DNA from: Bedellia somnulentella
Taxonomy: Eukaryota > Arthropoda > Insecta > Lepidoptera > Bedelliidae
Assembly: GCA_963576735.1 (NCBI GenBank)
Contig: OY755178.1
Coordinates: 16,244,001 to 16,308,000, forward strand
Length of the DNA stretch: 64,000 nucleotides
Direction of reading: 5' to 3'
Each line of letters opens with the position of its first letter. Position 1 is the stretch's first letter. The notes below the pieces were generated by a model. It saw only the letters and a program-made list of their open reading frames with translations. It was not told where the DNA came from and made no database searches. A program made the position numbers and the translations under genes. Below are positions 32,060-42,931 of the stretch, one piece after another.

Positions 32060-34285
32060 TTAATAACCAATTCGTTTTGGTAAGGTGTAAGTATCACCAA
32101 GACGGTAATCTGGTGCCTTGAGTGGGCTAAGAGGACAGAAACGTCTAGTTTTTAGTCTATGAGTTCTAGTTAACTTGGTAAAAGAACTGCTACTAACAAA
32201 ATTACTAGTTTGTGAATTTTGTGATGATGAATGGGAAATCTTGCCAGCTATAATCCAGCCTAGCTGTGAATGATGCAGCATGGGTAGGCCTGGACCTAAG
32301 GTGAGCCTTTCGGAGCCAAGTAGATCCCAGAATAGATCGCCTCCAATCATAATATCAACCTTTAGTGGTTGATTGAATTGAGGATCAGCTAATGTGATAG
32401 CTGAGGGAAGGGTGATATTTGAAACATCAATGGGTTGATTAGAATGCCTTCTTGCAATGGAAGGCAACACCAAAAAGGTGTGAAGATGTGAGTATGTGCC
32501 GGTGCGGGCACGAATCAACGCTGAGCACTGTTGTGGTCTCAGGTTAAGAGAGGTGTTCCCAACGCCTGCAACACTGTTGTGTATTGAGGGTGTGGAAGCT
32601 AACTTAAGGCGATTCCTTAAGTCAGCGGAAAGAAAAGAGTAGTCAGAGCCGCTATCTAGCAAGCATCTGACTGTCTCCACCTTACCATTTTGGGGATTGA
32701 TGATGTCAATCATGGCGGTGGAGCGAATGATCCCTGAAGGGGAAACTGGAGGACTGAGAGAAAGCAACTGAGGCATTGAAGTGACAGGATGTGATGATGG
32801 AGCAACATCATTTTGAAGAAGGGGAGAGCTGTGTATCAGAGTGTGATGGCGTCCACCACACTTACGACAGTCTCCATAGGGACACTTGGCAACCATATGG
32901 TCAGACCGAAGGCAATTTGTGCAAACCTTAAGCCCAGTGACCCTACTCCGTCTGTCAGCCAATGTGAGCTTTCTGAAACGTAAGCATCGGAACAGTAAAT
33001 GTTTACCTTTGCAAAGAGAGCACTTTAAGGCAGTATTGGTTGTAACTGTTGATGCTAGAGGGGCATTGGGTGAACGTGAGGGCAATTGAGGATTGCTAGC
33101 CTCACCGCTTACCTTACCTGAAGTGGAAACAATAAAGGCTTGAGGTGGATTTATTGTTTGTTTAATATGACTGTTACTATGATAGTGTTTTAAATCATGA
33201 CTTTTATTATTATTACTGTTGTTTGAACCCTGTGATGTGTTAACCCTTACCTTACTTTGAGGTAATGTCTCTAAAATGTCAGCTCTTATCTTTAAAAATT
33301 CTTTTAAGTCATTAAAGGTTGGCAACTCTGAATGAAGATTGCCTTTGTATTCTTCCCATTTGATATTAGTATTTAGATCAAACTTTGAGGAAGCTAAATA
33401 AATTAAAATAGAATCCCAGTGTTGAACTGGTTGACCTAAAGTTTGTAGGGCCCTAACATTCTTAGTGATGTGGTCACTTAAGAACCTAAGAGACTTGTCT
33501 GATTCACTCTGCATAACCTTGAGATTAAAAAGTGCACTAAGATGATTATTAACTAATTGTTTTGTATTGTTATACCTTTCACATAATATATTCCATGCTT
33601 CTACATAATTGAAATCAGATACCTCAAGATTTGCTATAACCCTGGCTGCTTCACCTTGTACGTATGAGCAGAGGTAATGAAATTTATGAATAGGTTTAAT
33701 GTGATTATTATTGTGAATTAATGATTCAAATGTATCTCTGAATTCAAGCCATTTGAAGTATGAACCATCAAACTTAGGTATAGTGATTTCAGGTAGCCTA
33801 AACCCCATTGTGCCTTGACCATTACAGTGGCATGGATGGGAGGCCTTTGACCCTTCAGTGGCATCTTGGAATTGGTCTGCAGGTTTGTTGACACCGAGCA
33901 GATTTCGTGCCTTCACAATACAAGAACAGAATTCATTTGATATGAGTTCTCTTTCATCTAATTCATAATCTAGGTTACTAAAATTAAGAGCTTCCATTTG
34001 TGATTGCAGGTGTTCAAATTGAGAGTTTAACTCCAAGAACTTATCTAGCTTTAATGATAACATCTGTTCATCCCTTGATGACAATGGATGGGATTCACAA
34101 AACTCTAATAAATTAAATAAATATTTCTTAAAGTGGGTTATTTGCCCTTTGATGGAACTGCGTTTATAACTGAGTGCAGTATATTCCTCACTAATGACTT
34201 TAGCAGGGCTAGAACCTCTGCTGTGTTGTGAAGTCATTGGTTTGAGAGTTGACTGACTGTCTGTCATGATGAAATAAGTCAACAA
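32060..34285 (-). CDS. BEL/Pao Gag-protease polyprotein, no polymerase
   Basis: A 741-residue intact ORF on the minus strand. Residues 164-172 (LPEITIPKF), then FDGSYFKWLEFRDTFESLI and a helical region to about 340, match the DUF1759-type capsid region of BEL/Pao Gag. Zinc knuckles follow from residue 422 (CSLCKGKHLLFRC, then CTNCLRSDHMVAKC and CRKCGGRHHTLIH). The retropepsin motif CLLDSGSDYSF has its aspartate at residue 544, and the FWDLLGSERL ... LGWIIAG block marks the end of the protease. The ORF stops about 60 residues later, where RT should begin. Expected role: Gag assembles the particle, binds element RNA and is cut by the protease. The ATG at 34285 or a second Met six codons on could be the start. 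An intact frame and identical LTRs suggest the protein may still be made. Confidence 0.88.
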   Translation of the reverse strand: MLTYFIMTDSQSTLKPMTSQHSRGSSPAKVISEEYTALSYKRSSIKGQITHFKKYLFNLLEFCESHPLSSRDEQMLSLKLDKFLELNSQFEHLQSQMEALNFSNLDYELDERELISNEFCSCIVKARNLLGVNKPADQFQDATEGSKASHPCHCNGQGTMGFRLPEITIPKFDGSYFKWLEFRDTFESLIHNNNHIKPIHKFHYLCSYVQGEAARVIANLEVSDFNYVEAWNILCERYNNTKQLVNNHLSALFNLKVMQSESDKSLRFLSDHITKNVRALQTLGQPVQHWDSILIYLASSKFDLNTNIKWEEYKGNLHSELPTFNDLKEFLKIRADILETLPQSKVRVNTSQGSNNSNNNKSHDLKHYHSNSHIKQTINPPQAFIVSTSGKVSGEASNPQLPSRSPNAPLASTVTTNTALKCSLCKGKHLLFRCLRFRKLTLADRRSRVTGLKVCTNCLRSDHMVAKCPYGDCRKCGGRHHTLIHSSPLLQNDVAPSSHPVTSMPQLLSLSPPVSPSGIIRSTAMIDIINPQNGKVETVRCLLDSGSDYSFLSADLRNRLKLASTPSIHNSVAGVGNTSLNLRPQQCSALIRARTGTYSHLHTFLVLPSIARRHSNQPIDVSNITLPSAITLADPQFNQPLKVDIMIGGDLFWDLLGSERLTLGPGLPMLHHSQLGWIIAGKISHSSSQNSQTSNFVSSSSFTKLTRTHRLKTRRFCPLSPLKAPDYRLGDTYTLPKRIGY

Positions 34286-35449
34286 ATGTATAAATTAAAT
34301 GTAAAAAATTGTAAATGTTTGTAAATAATAAGTTCCTGGAGTTAATGTTTTGTGTTAAATGGGGAAATGTTAAATACTAAAATTGTAAAATTGGCTTACG
34401 CTCCTTGTAAAAGTGAAGTGAAGCCACTGGGATGACAGGCTGTATATGCAGTTGCTTGTAGTGTAGTCAACCACTTGTGATACAGCTAGCTGTCTCCTCT
34501 GGTTGAATTCAGTGTATGTATTGCTGAAATAGTTTAAGCACAAATGAGTATATGCACTTTGAAATTGTTGCCCTTAAGTTTAAGAAAGACACAGAGACTG
34601 GCATGAACCTAAGCAATGTGACAAATGAATAATTAAACAAATTAATTCAATAAAAGTAGAAGGCCACTATGGTTAGTGGTATGCCGGCACATGTGAGGTT
34701 AATCCTGCATGTGACAAACCTATATCAATATCTGCGCTGTTACTTCCACTGATTGAATGTAGATGAGTAAAGCGAGTATGTTGATCACAATGTGCACTTG
34801 GTGGCTGCAGAGGTGATGCCTCTGGTTGGTCAGACTGTTGTGCGAATGACCATGTGGTTTGCTAAGTAATGTGGCTCATGCCAAAGGGACGGAAGACAAG
34901 ATTGTGAATGTAAAAAGATAAATGTGACTGTGAGAGGCCTATATCCTACAGCGGACCATGGAACCCAACAGCAATGGATCAGATTAGCGTGAACAATGAT
35001 AACAAATGTGTCATCAGTTCAGCTCTTTGTCATCATGGAAACCATGCGGCTGAGAACCAATTTCCTGTTGGGAAAAAAATGATTTTAATAAAATAACCTA
35101 TTTAGAGGTTAGGAATTTTATAAATGAAATTATTATAATGTGAAACTAATGCAAAATACAGGGGGATTGACTAGATAAAAGGGGATTAAACTTGGAGGTA
35201 GGTTAAAAACTAAATATATCTACCCTGTATTTGCCTGTGGTGAGGGGGTTTTACGGTGAGGAAAAGAAAGGAAAGAATTGGCTCACGACACTCTCCTCGG
35301 TCAGATGCTAGCAGGCGGGATGGCTGCTGTGTCCAACCCTTGTCCTGGCTTCTTCACCGGCGGCGTGGCGTGGCTTCAGCTCCTCCTCTTCCCCCGTGCG
35401 CATGCGGTTGTTAACCGAAAGGTTGAAGTCGTGCCTGGGGGCGCCAATA
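34286..35449 (-). other. 5' leader of BEL/Pao element 1
   Basis: About 1.16 kb between the 5' LTR and the gag start, without long ORFs in the element's sense. The primer-binding-site candidate is at about 35428-35446. The plus-strand open frame at 35278-35508 crosses into the LTR and is not considered real. Confidence 0.6.
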
Positions 35450-35833
35450 TGAAAGGGAGCAGCCCTTGTGCGTCTGCTCCACTTCCACGAAGTTGGTCCA
35501 CGTTGTAGGAGTCTCTCGTTGACGACGGTTGGTGGTAGATGAATAAAAATAAAACCCAGATATGCTGCGAGAAGGGTTTACTGCTGCTACAGTTATAGGT
35601 TATACTAAATGGTTATTACAATTACATTAATAAATATCTTCTCGTCTTCTCCGTGTCTTATAGTTCAGTTTGAGATGAAATAAGGGGCGAGTTGAGCCGG
35701 TATCGCTGTTTATATAGAAAAAGTCTTGACAGCTGATACGTTGTTGTTTCATGATTGGATTGAAGTGACGCGCCTCTGGCTTCTCCCATGTTTTCAGCCA
35801 GTGTCAGCGTGCTTCTGTTGAAACGCTTCAACA
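35450..35833 (-). repeat. 5' LTR of BEL/Pao element 1
   Basis: Same 384-base sequence as 30811-31194; it provides the promoter for the gag-protease ORF. Confidence 0.88.
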
Positions 35834-35838
35834 GATCC

Positions 35839-36861
35839 ACTAGTCTCAAATAAAAGCAGCAATCATTAATGTATGATTTATAATGATTATTGTAGTTGTC
35901 GATTGTCGACAGCTTATTTTGTTATTTTTATATTTATTTAGTTTTACATAATATTTTAAGTAAGTCATACTATTTTGTTCCGTTCTTATCAGTGTAAATA
36001 AGTCGTAACAGTAAAAAATATAAACGAGCAGAAATTGTTACATACTATGTATCGAGTGTTAAAAATCGCTGCATTTAGTTATTATCTCTATTTTTCTTCG
36101 CTTGAGTATGTAAATAATCAGATGCTCTAGAAAAGCGCTAACAATCATCCTACAATGTATAAACCTACGTGCCTCTTCAACCTAATATTTAAGAAGTATC
36201 ACCAGATAAGTGAGCGGGCGCGTTTGTTGGCCCAACACAATTCACTGTTATTGTGTTGTCGAGAACAATGTTACACTTTTGTGCATTACTGTACTCCGCT
36301 GCGTTCCGCGGGACCAGGGCACCACGACACATAAAGAGTTTTTGAAGAAGCGCGACAAGTGGCGCAGTTTATTTAGTCTATTTTAGAATTTGAATCATAT
36401 TATTGTGGCTTCAAATTTTATATTTTACTTCAGTTATTTTATATAACTTTCTTCGTAGGACAGGCCAATCTTTATACTGGTTCATCTATTTTTACTTGTT
36501 TATTAATATTATCATGAATAGGCTCAACAAGGACTCGATCAATTTCAATACTTGTAATTCTATCATCAATAGAATCCTAAAGCCTTAACAATGAATTTAG
36601 GGTATAAATCATTACCCTTAATTTTATAAGAAGTGAGCAGTGACTGAGAAACCTTAGATGTTTTATAAGTAATACTATCAGTGGGAGTTAGGGCAGTCTA
36701 CTTATATTATAAATGCAGCCATTATAAGGAATTTAATCAAGTGAGGAAGTAGTTAAAAAGAATGAAAAGCTGTCCATCTTAAGTAGAGTACCCAGCAGCA
36801 GTTAATAGAAGTGAAGGTTTCATTCCAAGATTTAACATTGTGTTGTATAATACCAAACTAA
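35839..36861. other. unassigned DNA
   Basis: No gene. A less AT-rich patch at about 36200-36360 (GAGCGGGCGCGTTTGTTGGC; GCTGCGTTCCGCGGGACCAG) is unassigned. Confidence 0.4.
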
Positions 36862-37169
36862 TACTAAACATTTACGCCGAATATCCTCGAAGCGGATCCT
36901 TCTGAACATCACCCATGTTTTGCATGGACAGTGCACTTACGTGATAGGGGGCAAGCCTATCGCCGTTTTGTACGAATACACTGTCACATGACTAAGTACA
37001 ACTCAGCCATGTGGGTTTCCTCACGATGTTTTCCTCACTTTTAACAACCATGACAAATTAACCAAACATATATCTTTAGAAAAGACAAATTGGTGTAGGC
37101 CCGACCCGGGATTTGAACACTAGTCGTTTGCACGATAACCGGTGTTCTACCCATTAAGCTGTCACGGTT
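36862..37169 (-). mobile_element. tRNA-derived SINE (family 2)
   Basis: Nearly complete minus-strand copy. RTE-like tail near 36862, body with GGTTTCCTCACGATGTTTTC and head near 37095-37169 with the B-box complement GGGATTTGAAC. Confidence 0.75.
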
Positions 37170-37515
37170 ATAACTATGATGTATATAATCTCTTTAGCAA
37201 CCACTTTCAGCTGTTCTAGTCATGAAACAGCTACACCGAATTCACACAACAATGCACGGTTATATGGATACTTAGACACGGACACTTTGAGCTTTATTAT
37301 ATGTTAGTATTCTACCGTTAATCAACCAGGAAATCATAGCTGCCCAACAATAGTAGCAACGACATTTCATCAGTTATCTTCATCGTGTCCGTCTGTCGCC
37401 CAATCGTAGCGGGCGGTGAGTGCCTATTAAGATTACAGCCACTTCCTGTACGATTGGTAATAAGAAATCGTATTTCTGTTTAATCTTTGTTTTAGAAGAA
37501 AATAAAAGAATACGA

Positions 37516-37765
37516 AAACATACATACATACATATACTCACGGCTATAAATCCTAAAAAGGTACCCCTTTTTTTATAGGCTACCGCCAGAGTGTCGGAAT
37601 TAGGCTTTTTTCTGCCACTTATTGAAGTTGATACGGAAAAAGAAATAATAAAGTATTGTTAGTGATGGGTCTCCAGCTAACACACACTAAATATATACCC
37701 GTTTTCTCCTCATACGCCAACCGCCGGAAGAAATAAGTAGTGCTATGCTAATCCGACACTAAAAA
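37516..37765 (-). mobile_element. Metulj-like SINE
   Basis: Minus-strand copy starting with ACATACATACATACATATAC and containing GATGGGTCTCCAGC; the head is diverged. Confidence 0.75.
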
Positions 37766-37927
37766 GCATTTCGAAAACTACGCACGTATTCTTTGTTTTA
37801 GTTTGTAAAGATAAAATGACGAAGATACGTAGCGTGGAAAATTCAAGTGTCTGCCGCCTTTGTACAAAATTTGCTGAGCTGTGACGTTTTAATCACAACC
37901 CCATTCAGAGTGGTTATTTATTGAATA

Positions 37928-38482
37928 TGTGGAAAGAGCAAAGATATACTGGCCAGTACACCCTGCTGTGTACCAACTTATAATTTGTATCTATGCTTAA
38001 CTCGAAAAACATTTACACTCCGCGATGTAGGAATATGAGTGAGACGCTGCTATGTGCGTTTGAGTCCGCAGTAGTGTGCGCTCTAACATGACTCCCACAG
38101 TACTCCCCTCCTAGTCGATACGACGATATCAAAGCTAGGAGGTACCTATTACCAATTACCAAATTCAGTGTAAGCAATGAGGCCGGTGATTGCATGCCTG
38201 TAGATGCTCTGCTGAATGAATGGTGTGGTGAGGTAAGCGAGGAATAGAAGTTGCGGGTAGATCGAGAAATGTAGTAGAAGGAAGCGTGTGTTCTTATCGA
38301 GGGGTCACCACTGTGGAAAGAGCAAAGATACACTGGCCAGTACACCCTGCTGTGTACCAACTTATAATTTGTATCTATGCTTAACTCGAAAAACATTTAC
38401 ACTCGCGATGTAGGAATATGAGTGAGACGCTGCTATGTGCGTTTGAGTCCGCAGTAGTGTGCGCTCTAACATGACTCCCACA
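37928..38482. mobile_element. TRIM-like miniature LTR element, copy 2
   Basis: Direct terminal repeats 37928-38099 (172 b) and 38312-38482 (171 b) start TGTGGAAAGAGCAAAG and end ACTCCCACA. They differ by about two positions, so the insertion is fairly young. The 4-base duplication AATA flanks it (37924-37927, 38483-38486). The interior starts with the same possible stem-loop as copy 1 (CCCCTCCTAG ... CTAGGAGGTA) and codes for nothing. Confidence 0.82.
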
Positions 38483-38631
38483 AATACACAAAACTAAAAA
38501 TAAGAGGTCAGTATTTTGTTATTAAGTATAAGTAATAGTAAGGCAGCAATTTTAGTAAACTTATATTACTTATTAAATCAGCAAACTCTGTTATATGACT
38601 GGGAGTTGAACTTTACAATATAATATACCTG

Positions 38632-38876
38632 TGTAGTGTCGGCTTAGAATAGCACTACCCCATTTCATCCGGTGGGTGTACGTAAGAGGCGACTAACGGT
38701 ATTTGGGCTTTTAAGGGATATTTGGGCGATGCGGTTGGAGTCCCAACAACCTTTACTTTACAATCTTTTCCCCACTCAGCTTTCCAAAAGTGGCTGAGGA
38801 ATTTCTAATTCCTTAGCTCTGGCTACCCCGTCTCGGGATTTATAGCCGTGAGTATATGTATGTATGTATGTATAAA
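38632..38876 (+). mobile_element. Metulj-like SINE, near full length
   Basis: Complete head, core and ATGT tail; GTGTACGTAAGAGGC subfamily. Confidence 0.85.
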
Positions 38877-39237
38877 TAATAAAGAAATCTTAGTAAGGAG
38901 TTTTAGGCTTGGCACGACTTAGTGTAGATTTCATTACTTTTTAGAGTTGGCTAGTTTTTAACAGAATGTTTGATGATTAAGTTCAAAGTATTTTTTTAGC
39001 TATAAATTAAATTGCCAAATATTCTAAATACCAGGAAAGCATCAAACAGCAAGAGTCCAATCTGACAGACGCGACCTTGCGTCGCAAAGAGGCAAGGAGG
39101 TCCATTCATCATGAAGACGGAGTGGCTGCCACAATCCTTTGTGTAAAAATTAATTTATAGTTCTATTTACTCGCACTGTTAAATGACAAATGAATCCGGA
39201 AAATATTTTATCACTGATACGTTTTATTCAGAAAAAA

Positions 39238-39475
39238 TACATACATACGTTATACTCACGGCCCTAAATCCCAAAAAGGGATTGTCAGAGCAACAGAGCT
39301 AGAAACTCCTGGAAGTTGATAGAGGAGAAGATGGTAGAAATAAAGTATTGTTGGTGATAGGTCCCCAACCGCATCACCCGAAAAACACTTTAAAAAAGTC
39401 CCATACCCTTAGTCGCCTCTTACGACACCCGTGGTTAGAAAGGGGTAATGAAATTCATAGCCGGCACTACACAAC
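39238..39475 (-). mobile_element. Metulj-like SINE, near full length
   Basis: Minus strand; tail ACATACATACGTTATACTCA, core CCCCAACCGCATCACC, head TAGCCGGCACTACACAAC. Confidence 0.82.
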
Positions 39476-40265
39476 AAATATTTTAGAAAAAATATTTATC
39501 ATAAATATGATAATAGAATGAAGGACACTGAATACAGTTTTTTTTTTTTTGAAATGTATGAATGTAGTTTTTCTTTTTATCAAAATCGGTGACATGGTTC
39601 CTAAGAACAAATCTTCGTATGTCTTATAGTTTCAGACTTTCCAATACTGACCGATTTGGATGAGACACCCTGTATAAATGCATACACCTAAGAAAAGTTC
39701 CCAGAGCTCTAGAATGTAAACGGTGCACATTTGTAATAAATAATAGAATATTTGATTAAATTAATAAAAACACTTTATTCCCCAAAAATTAGTTATAGAT
39801 ACATAGACCCTGAATAAATCTGAAGTTATTTTAAAAGTTTGATTGGCTTTTTACTACACCAAATCGCATATCGTCTGCAAGATTCAATATACCAGGAGAG
39901 AATAGAATGCTAGGATTATACAAGATAAACTCTGTGACGGAAACCCCTTCACATTTAATTTACTACAACACAAGGACAAAATATCACCCTAAATACTTGC
40001 GAGTCCCCAACATACCAAATACCAATAAATGGACAAAGAGCAGAATGACTAATGTGAAAGATTAGATCTGTAGTATCAGATGAGCTGTATAAATCCGGAA
40101 TAATGGCTGCTGCGATTTCGCTTATCAGACAAATATACAGAAATAACAAATTCCATCAACAAATAAACATATGAATAACAATGAGATGGCTCATGGAACT
40201 TCATGTCTGGAATGTTTTTTGAGCAAAATTATTTAACGCAGTTTTTACTGAAGCTCTTAGGTTTC
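39476..40265. other. unassigned AT-rich DNA
   Basis: No gene or recognisable repeat; includes an 11-base T run near 39540. Confidence 0.4.
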
Positions 40266-40268
40266 TTA

Positions 40269-40441
40269 AGAGCTTATTCCATTACACTTTGTCGTTGCTG
40301 AATTCAGACGTCCTTCGAAGTTACTGCCGCAGACGCTTGTTATTCCACTACACAAATTTCAGTTTGAACGTTATTCCACTAGTCTGAATTCAGATTCTGT
40401 GGCTTTCAGACGTCTTCGTTCAGACAAATGGAATAAGCTCT
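40269..40441. mobile_element. Harbinger-like MITE, 173 bp
   Basis: Perfect 15-base terminal inverted repeats AGAGCTTATTCCATT (40269-40283 and 40427-40441) with TTA on both sides (40266-40268, 40442-40444), the duplication size of PIF/Harbinger elements. Internal GAATTCAGA and AGACGTC blocks are also partly mirrored. No coding capacity. Confidence 0.75.
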
Positions 40442-40444
40442 TTA

Positions 40445-41016
40445 TGGTGAAAGGAGTTTGAAAATCATCCAAAAACACCCTCTTTATAAAATGTGCAGGT
40501 AAAATCAGTCAGCCCAGCTAGCACGAGCCTTTTAACTAGATAACGCATGGTACAAAACAGCCATCTCTTTCGCACTTACAAAGTATCTTATATTTTTATC
40601 TCATTCTAACCGACAGAGTTACGACGAATGTGCTAGGCCTATTGGAGTAGGTATTACACGGCATGGAAGAAACCGTTCAGATATGGTAGCAAGTGAACAG
40701 TGGTGTGAAAGTAAGCGCTTAGTTTGTCCAAATTAGGTTATCACACTACACGTTCTTGTGACCGCTCTCTTTCTAGCATGTCGTTTAATACCACTTATCC
40801 CGACTCGGACTAAGGAGTGTGATAATGTGAATAATGTCATTGCGTTACGTGGTACCTAGAGTACATGATTCCACAAATAACATCTTGAATTATATTTACA
40901 CTTCCCTGGTGCAATCTGTGTTGGTGCATTGCATAACAGTTTGGGGTGGTTGTACCAAAACGTATCTAATAGACTTGGAGAGAGCGCAGAGATCTTTAAT
41001 TAAAATAATGTAATTT
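40445..41016. other. unassigned DNA
   Basis: No gene or repeat I recognise. Confidence 0.4.
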
Positions 41017-41165
41017 AAATCTTTTTGTTCATGAAAACCTCATGTGGGGATTATTACTAATAAATAAAGAATAAATAAAGGAAAGAAAAATTTCCGAACC
41101 CGAGGTCGCGGGTTCGATCCCCGCCTGTGTCGAAATTTTTCTTTCCTTTATTTATTCTTTAGTTA
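41017..41165. mobile_element. tRNA-like palindromic element, collapsed copy
   Basis: The terminal motif TTCATGAAAACCTCATGTGG, then arms of 28 bases (41067-41094 and 41132-41160). Only the T-arm end of the tRNA-like sequence (GGTCGCGGGTTCGATCCCCG) remains between them. Confidence 0.75.
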
Positions 41166-41339
41166 AAATAATGTATTTTAAAACTAGTATGTTCTCAACC
41201 ACATCTCTTTATAAGGAATGCGAACTTCTCTCAATAAGGCAATTATATATCTTAACTTGTTGCCTAAAAAAGCATAAATCAATAGATTATAATGAATCAA
41301 ACAATTCTCGTAGAAGGAATACACATGAACACACATGCA

Positions 41340-41370
41340 TACACTCAAACACACACACACACACACACAC
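41340..41370. repeat. CA microsatellite
   Basis: A run of CA dinucleotides. Confidence 0.8.
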
Positions 41371-41734
41371 TTACAATCGTTTGTTACCTACCTTTATATA
41401 ATATAATAATAGTAGCTTTCTGTATTAACTAACCTAGGCATAAGGAAGATAAAATAATTTAATTTTAGTTTTGATTGTGATTTTGATTTTAATTTTAATT
41501 TTAATTTAAGTTATGTAATGATTTTTCATTTTAATTATTATCTTTCTTTCATGTATTCTATTGAAGAGCGGGGTTTTCTAACACAGGCTTTAAGCTTAAA
41601 AGAAGACCCCAACCAATTGTTTACAAATACTTGTTTTTATCAAATAAAGAAATTTTGAATTCTTTGAATTTGAATGTAAGAGTACTGCTTAAAATGAAAA
41701 TATAATAATCACACGTAGTTAGTTAAAAAGTAAC

Positions 41735-41975
41735 GTTGTTTCATATAATTGCCGGTTTTCCGGCGACGCTGATAAATAGATCGGAGCGCCGCGCCGGTTT
41801 TATTGTATTTATCTCGCGAACATTTTATGTTTCCCGCGAATGAAAATTGTGGTTTATGTGCCGAATTATTATTCGACGCTTGGGATTAGATTTGCTACGG
41901 AGATTTCCCTCAAAGTATTTTGCATGATAATACGAATCGCTTCACGGCTTAGAATGCCCGGAGGGAAAGAAGACT
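41735..41975. other. unassigned, less AT-rich segment
   Basis: Contains GCCGGTTTTCCGGCGACGCT and GATCGGAGCGCCGCGCCGGT. The composition differs from the surroundings, there is no ORF, and it resembles neither the SINEs nor the LINEs here. It could be a conserved regulatory segment or an unknown repeat. Confidence 0.3.
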
Positions 41976-42022
41976 TTTTTTCTTTAATAATTAATGTTGA
42001 GTAAAGGAAATAAATAACCTAG

Positions 42023-42275
42023 TAGCCGTGTAGTGTCGGCTTAGAATAACACTACCCCATTTCTTCCCGTGGGTGATCGTAAGAGGCGACTAAGGGTATA
42101 AGGGCTTTTTAAGTGGTTTTTGGGCGATGTGGTTGGAGACCCGTCACCAAAAACATTTATTATTACCATCTTTTCCCCAATCAACTTCCAAAAGTGGCTG
42201 AAGAATTTCTCATTACAAAGCTCTGGCTACCCCGTTAAGGAATTTATAGCCGTGAGTATGTGTTTGTATGTAGGT
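42023..42275 (+). mobile_element. Metulj-like SINE, full length
   Basis: GCCGTGTAGTGTCGGCTTAG to the ATGT-rich tail, of the GGGTGATCGTAAGAGGC subfamily shared with 2262, 51190 and 52128. Confidence 0.87.
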
Positions 42276-42282
42276 ATATGTA

Positions 42283-42530
42283 TCTCAGTGGAAAACCGCC
42301 ACTACTAATACAGGAGACATGGGTTCAAATCTTGAGTCGGATACCAAAGCCATATGTGTGTGAAATCAAGGTTGATAACGGTGACGTACAAAACGACGAT
42401 AGGCAATTAGGCATGCAATTTGAAAACAAAACTCTGAACAGCGGGCGAAAAAATATCACATGATGTTTATAAGTATCTCTAGTACCTCTGCCAACCCTTC
42501 GGGGAATTACGCTGTGGACAATATAAATGT
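42283..42530 (+). mobile_element. tRNA-derived SINE (family 2), partly deleted
   Basis: Diverged head (GAGACATGGGTTCAAATCTT), body GGTTGATAACGGTGACG and tail CCTCTGCCAACCCTTCGGGG. Confidence 0.65.
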
Positions 42531-42589
42531 AAACATTAAACATTTTGAACACTTGTACGTAAATAACACTGGTCAACAAAAATTTGTAA

Positions 42590-42931
42590 CAAGAAAGGTG
42601 CTTACTAATATTGAATTACCTACCTACCCTCATATAAAAACTATATTTACTTTGATTCCATCAGGTCTTGTTTTCGTGTTACAGCCACTATATTATACAT
42701 ACTTTATACCACTATGTACCACTGGGCGAGGCTTGTAATATAAAAGTATCTTGTGAAACTATTAAATCTATCTATTATTTTATCTTGGAAAAGATTCAAC
42801 ATAACGAACACAACTGGAAAGTTTGTGGAGATTTGAAGGTAATTGCCCTAATATTAGGATTACAACTAGAATACACAAAATACTGTTGGTGTGTTTGTGA
42901 GCGGGACAACAGAGACCGAAAAAATCATTAT
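42590..42931 (+). pseudogene. truncated ORF of an unidentified repeat-associated gene
   Basis: A plus-strand frame contains HNWKVCGDLKVIALILGLQL and then EYTKYCWCVCERDNRDRKNH, with regularly placed Cys and Trp residues. From memory this resembles an uncharacterised protein family found in many copies in arthropod genomes, so it is probably transposon-derived; I cannot name the family. The frame is cut abruptly at 42931 by the start of the BEL/Pao LTR and is not continued on the far side of that element (after 48959). The N-terminal part appears to change frame near 42700-42755. Treated as a broken remnant. Confidence 0.45.

Larger units (their letters stand above)
30811..35833 (-). mobile_element. 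BEL/Pao LTR retrotransposon lacking pol (element 1)
   Basis: The 5023-bp element lies in minus orientation. Its two LTRs of 384 bases (30811-31194 and 35450-35833) look identical by eye, begin TG and end CA. A 5-base duplication GATCC flanks it (30806-30810, 35834-35838), the size usual for BEL/Pao. A primer-binding-site candidate, TGGCGCCCCCAGGCACGAC, starts three bases inside the 5' LTR. The only long ORF is gag-protease at 32060-34285. No reverse transcriptase, RNase H or integrase motif is visible in the remaining interior (31195-32059 and 34286-35449). LTR identity suggests recent insertion, so mobilisation in trans is likely. Confidence 0.88.

Noticed and set aside
38013..38396. 127-residue minus-strand protein (and 22912-23187)
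   Set aside because: Both are accidental frames through the TRIM-like element and its repeats.
41184..41366. Cysteine/valine-rich peptide on the minus strand
   Set aside because: Produced by translating a CA microsatellite.
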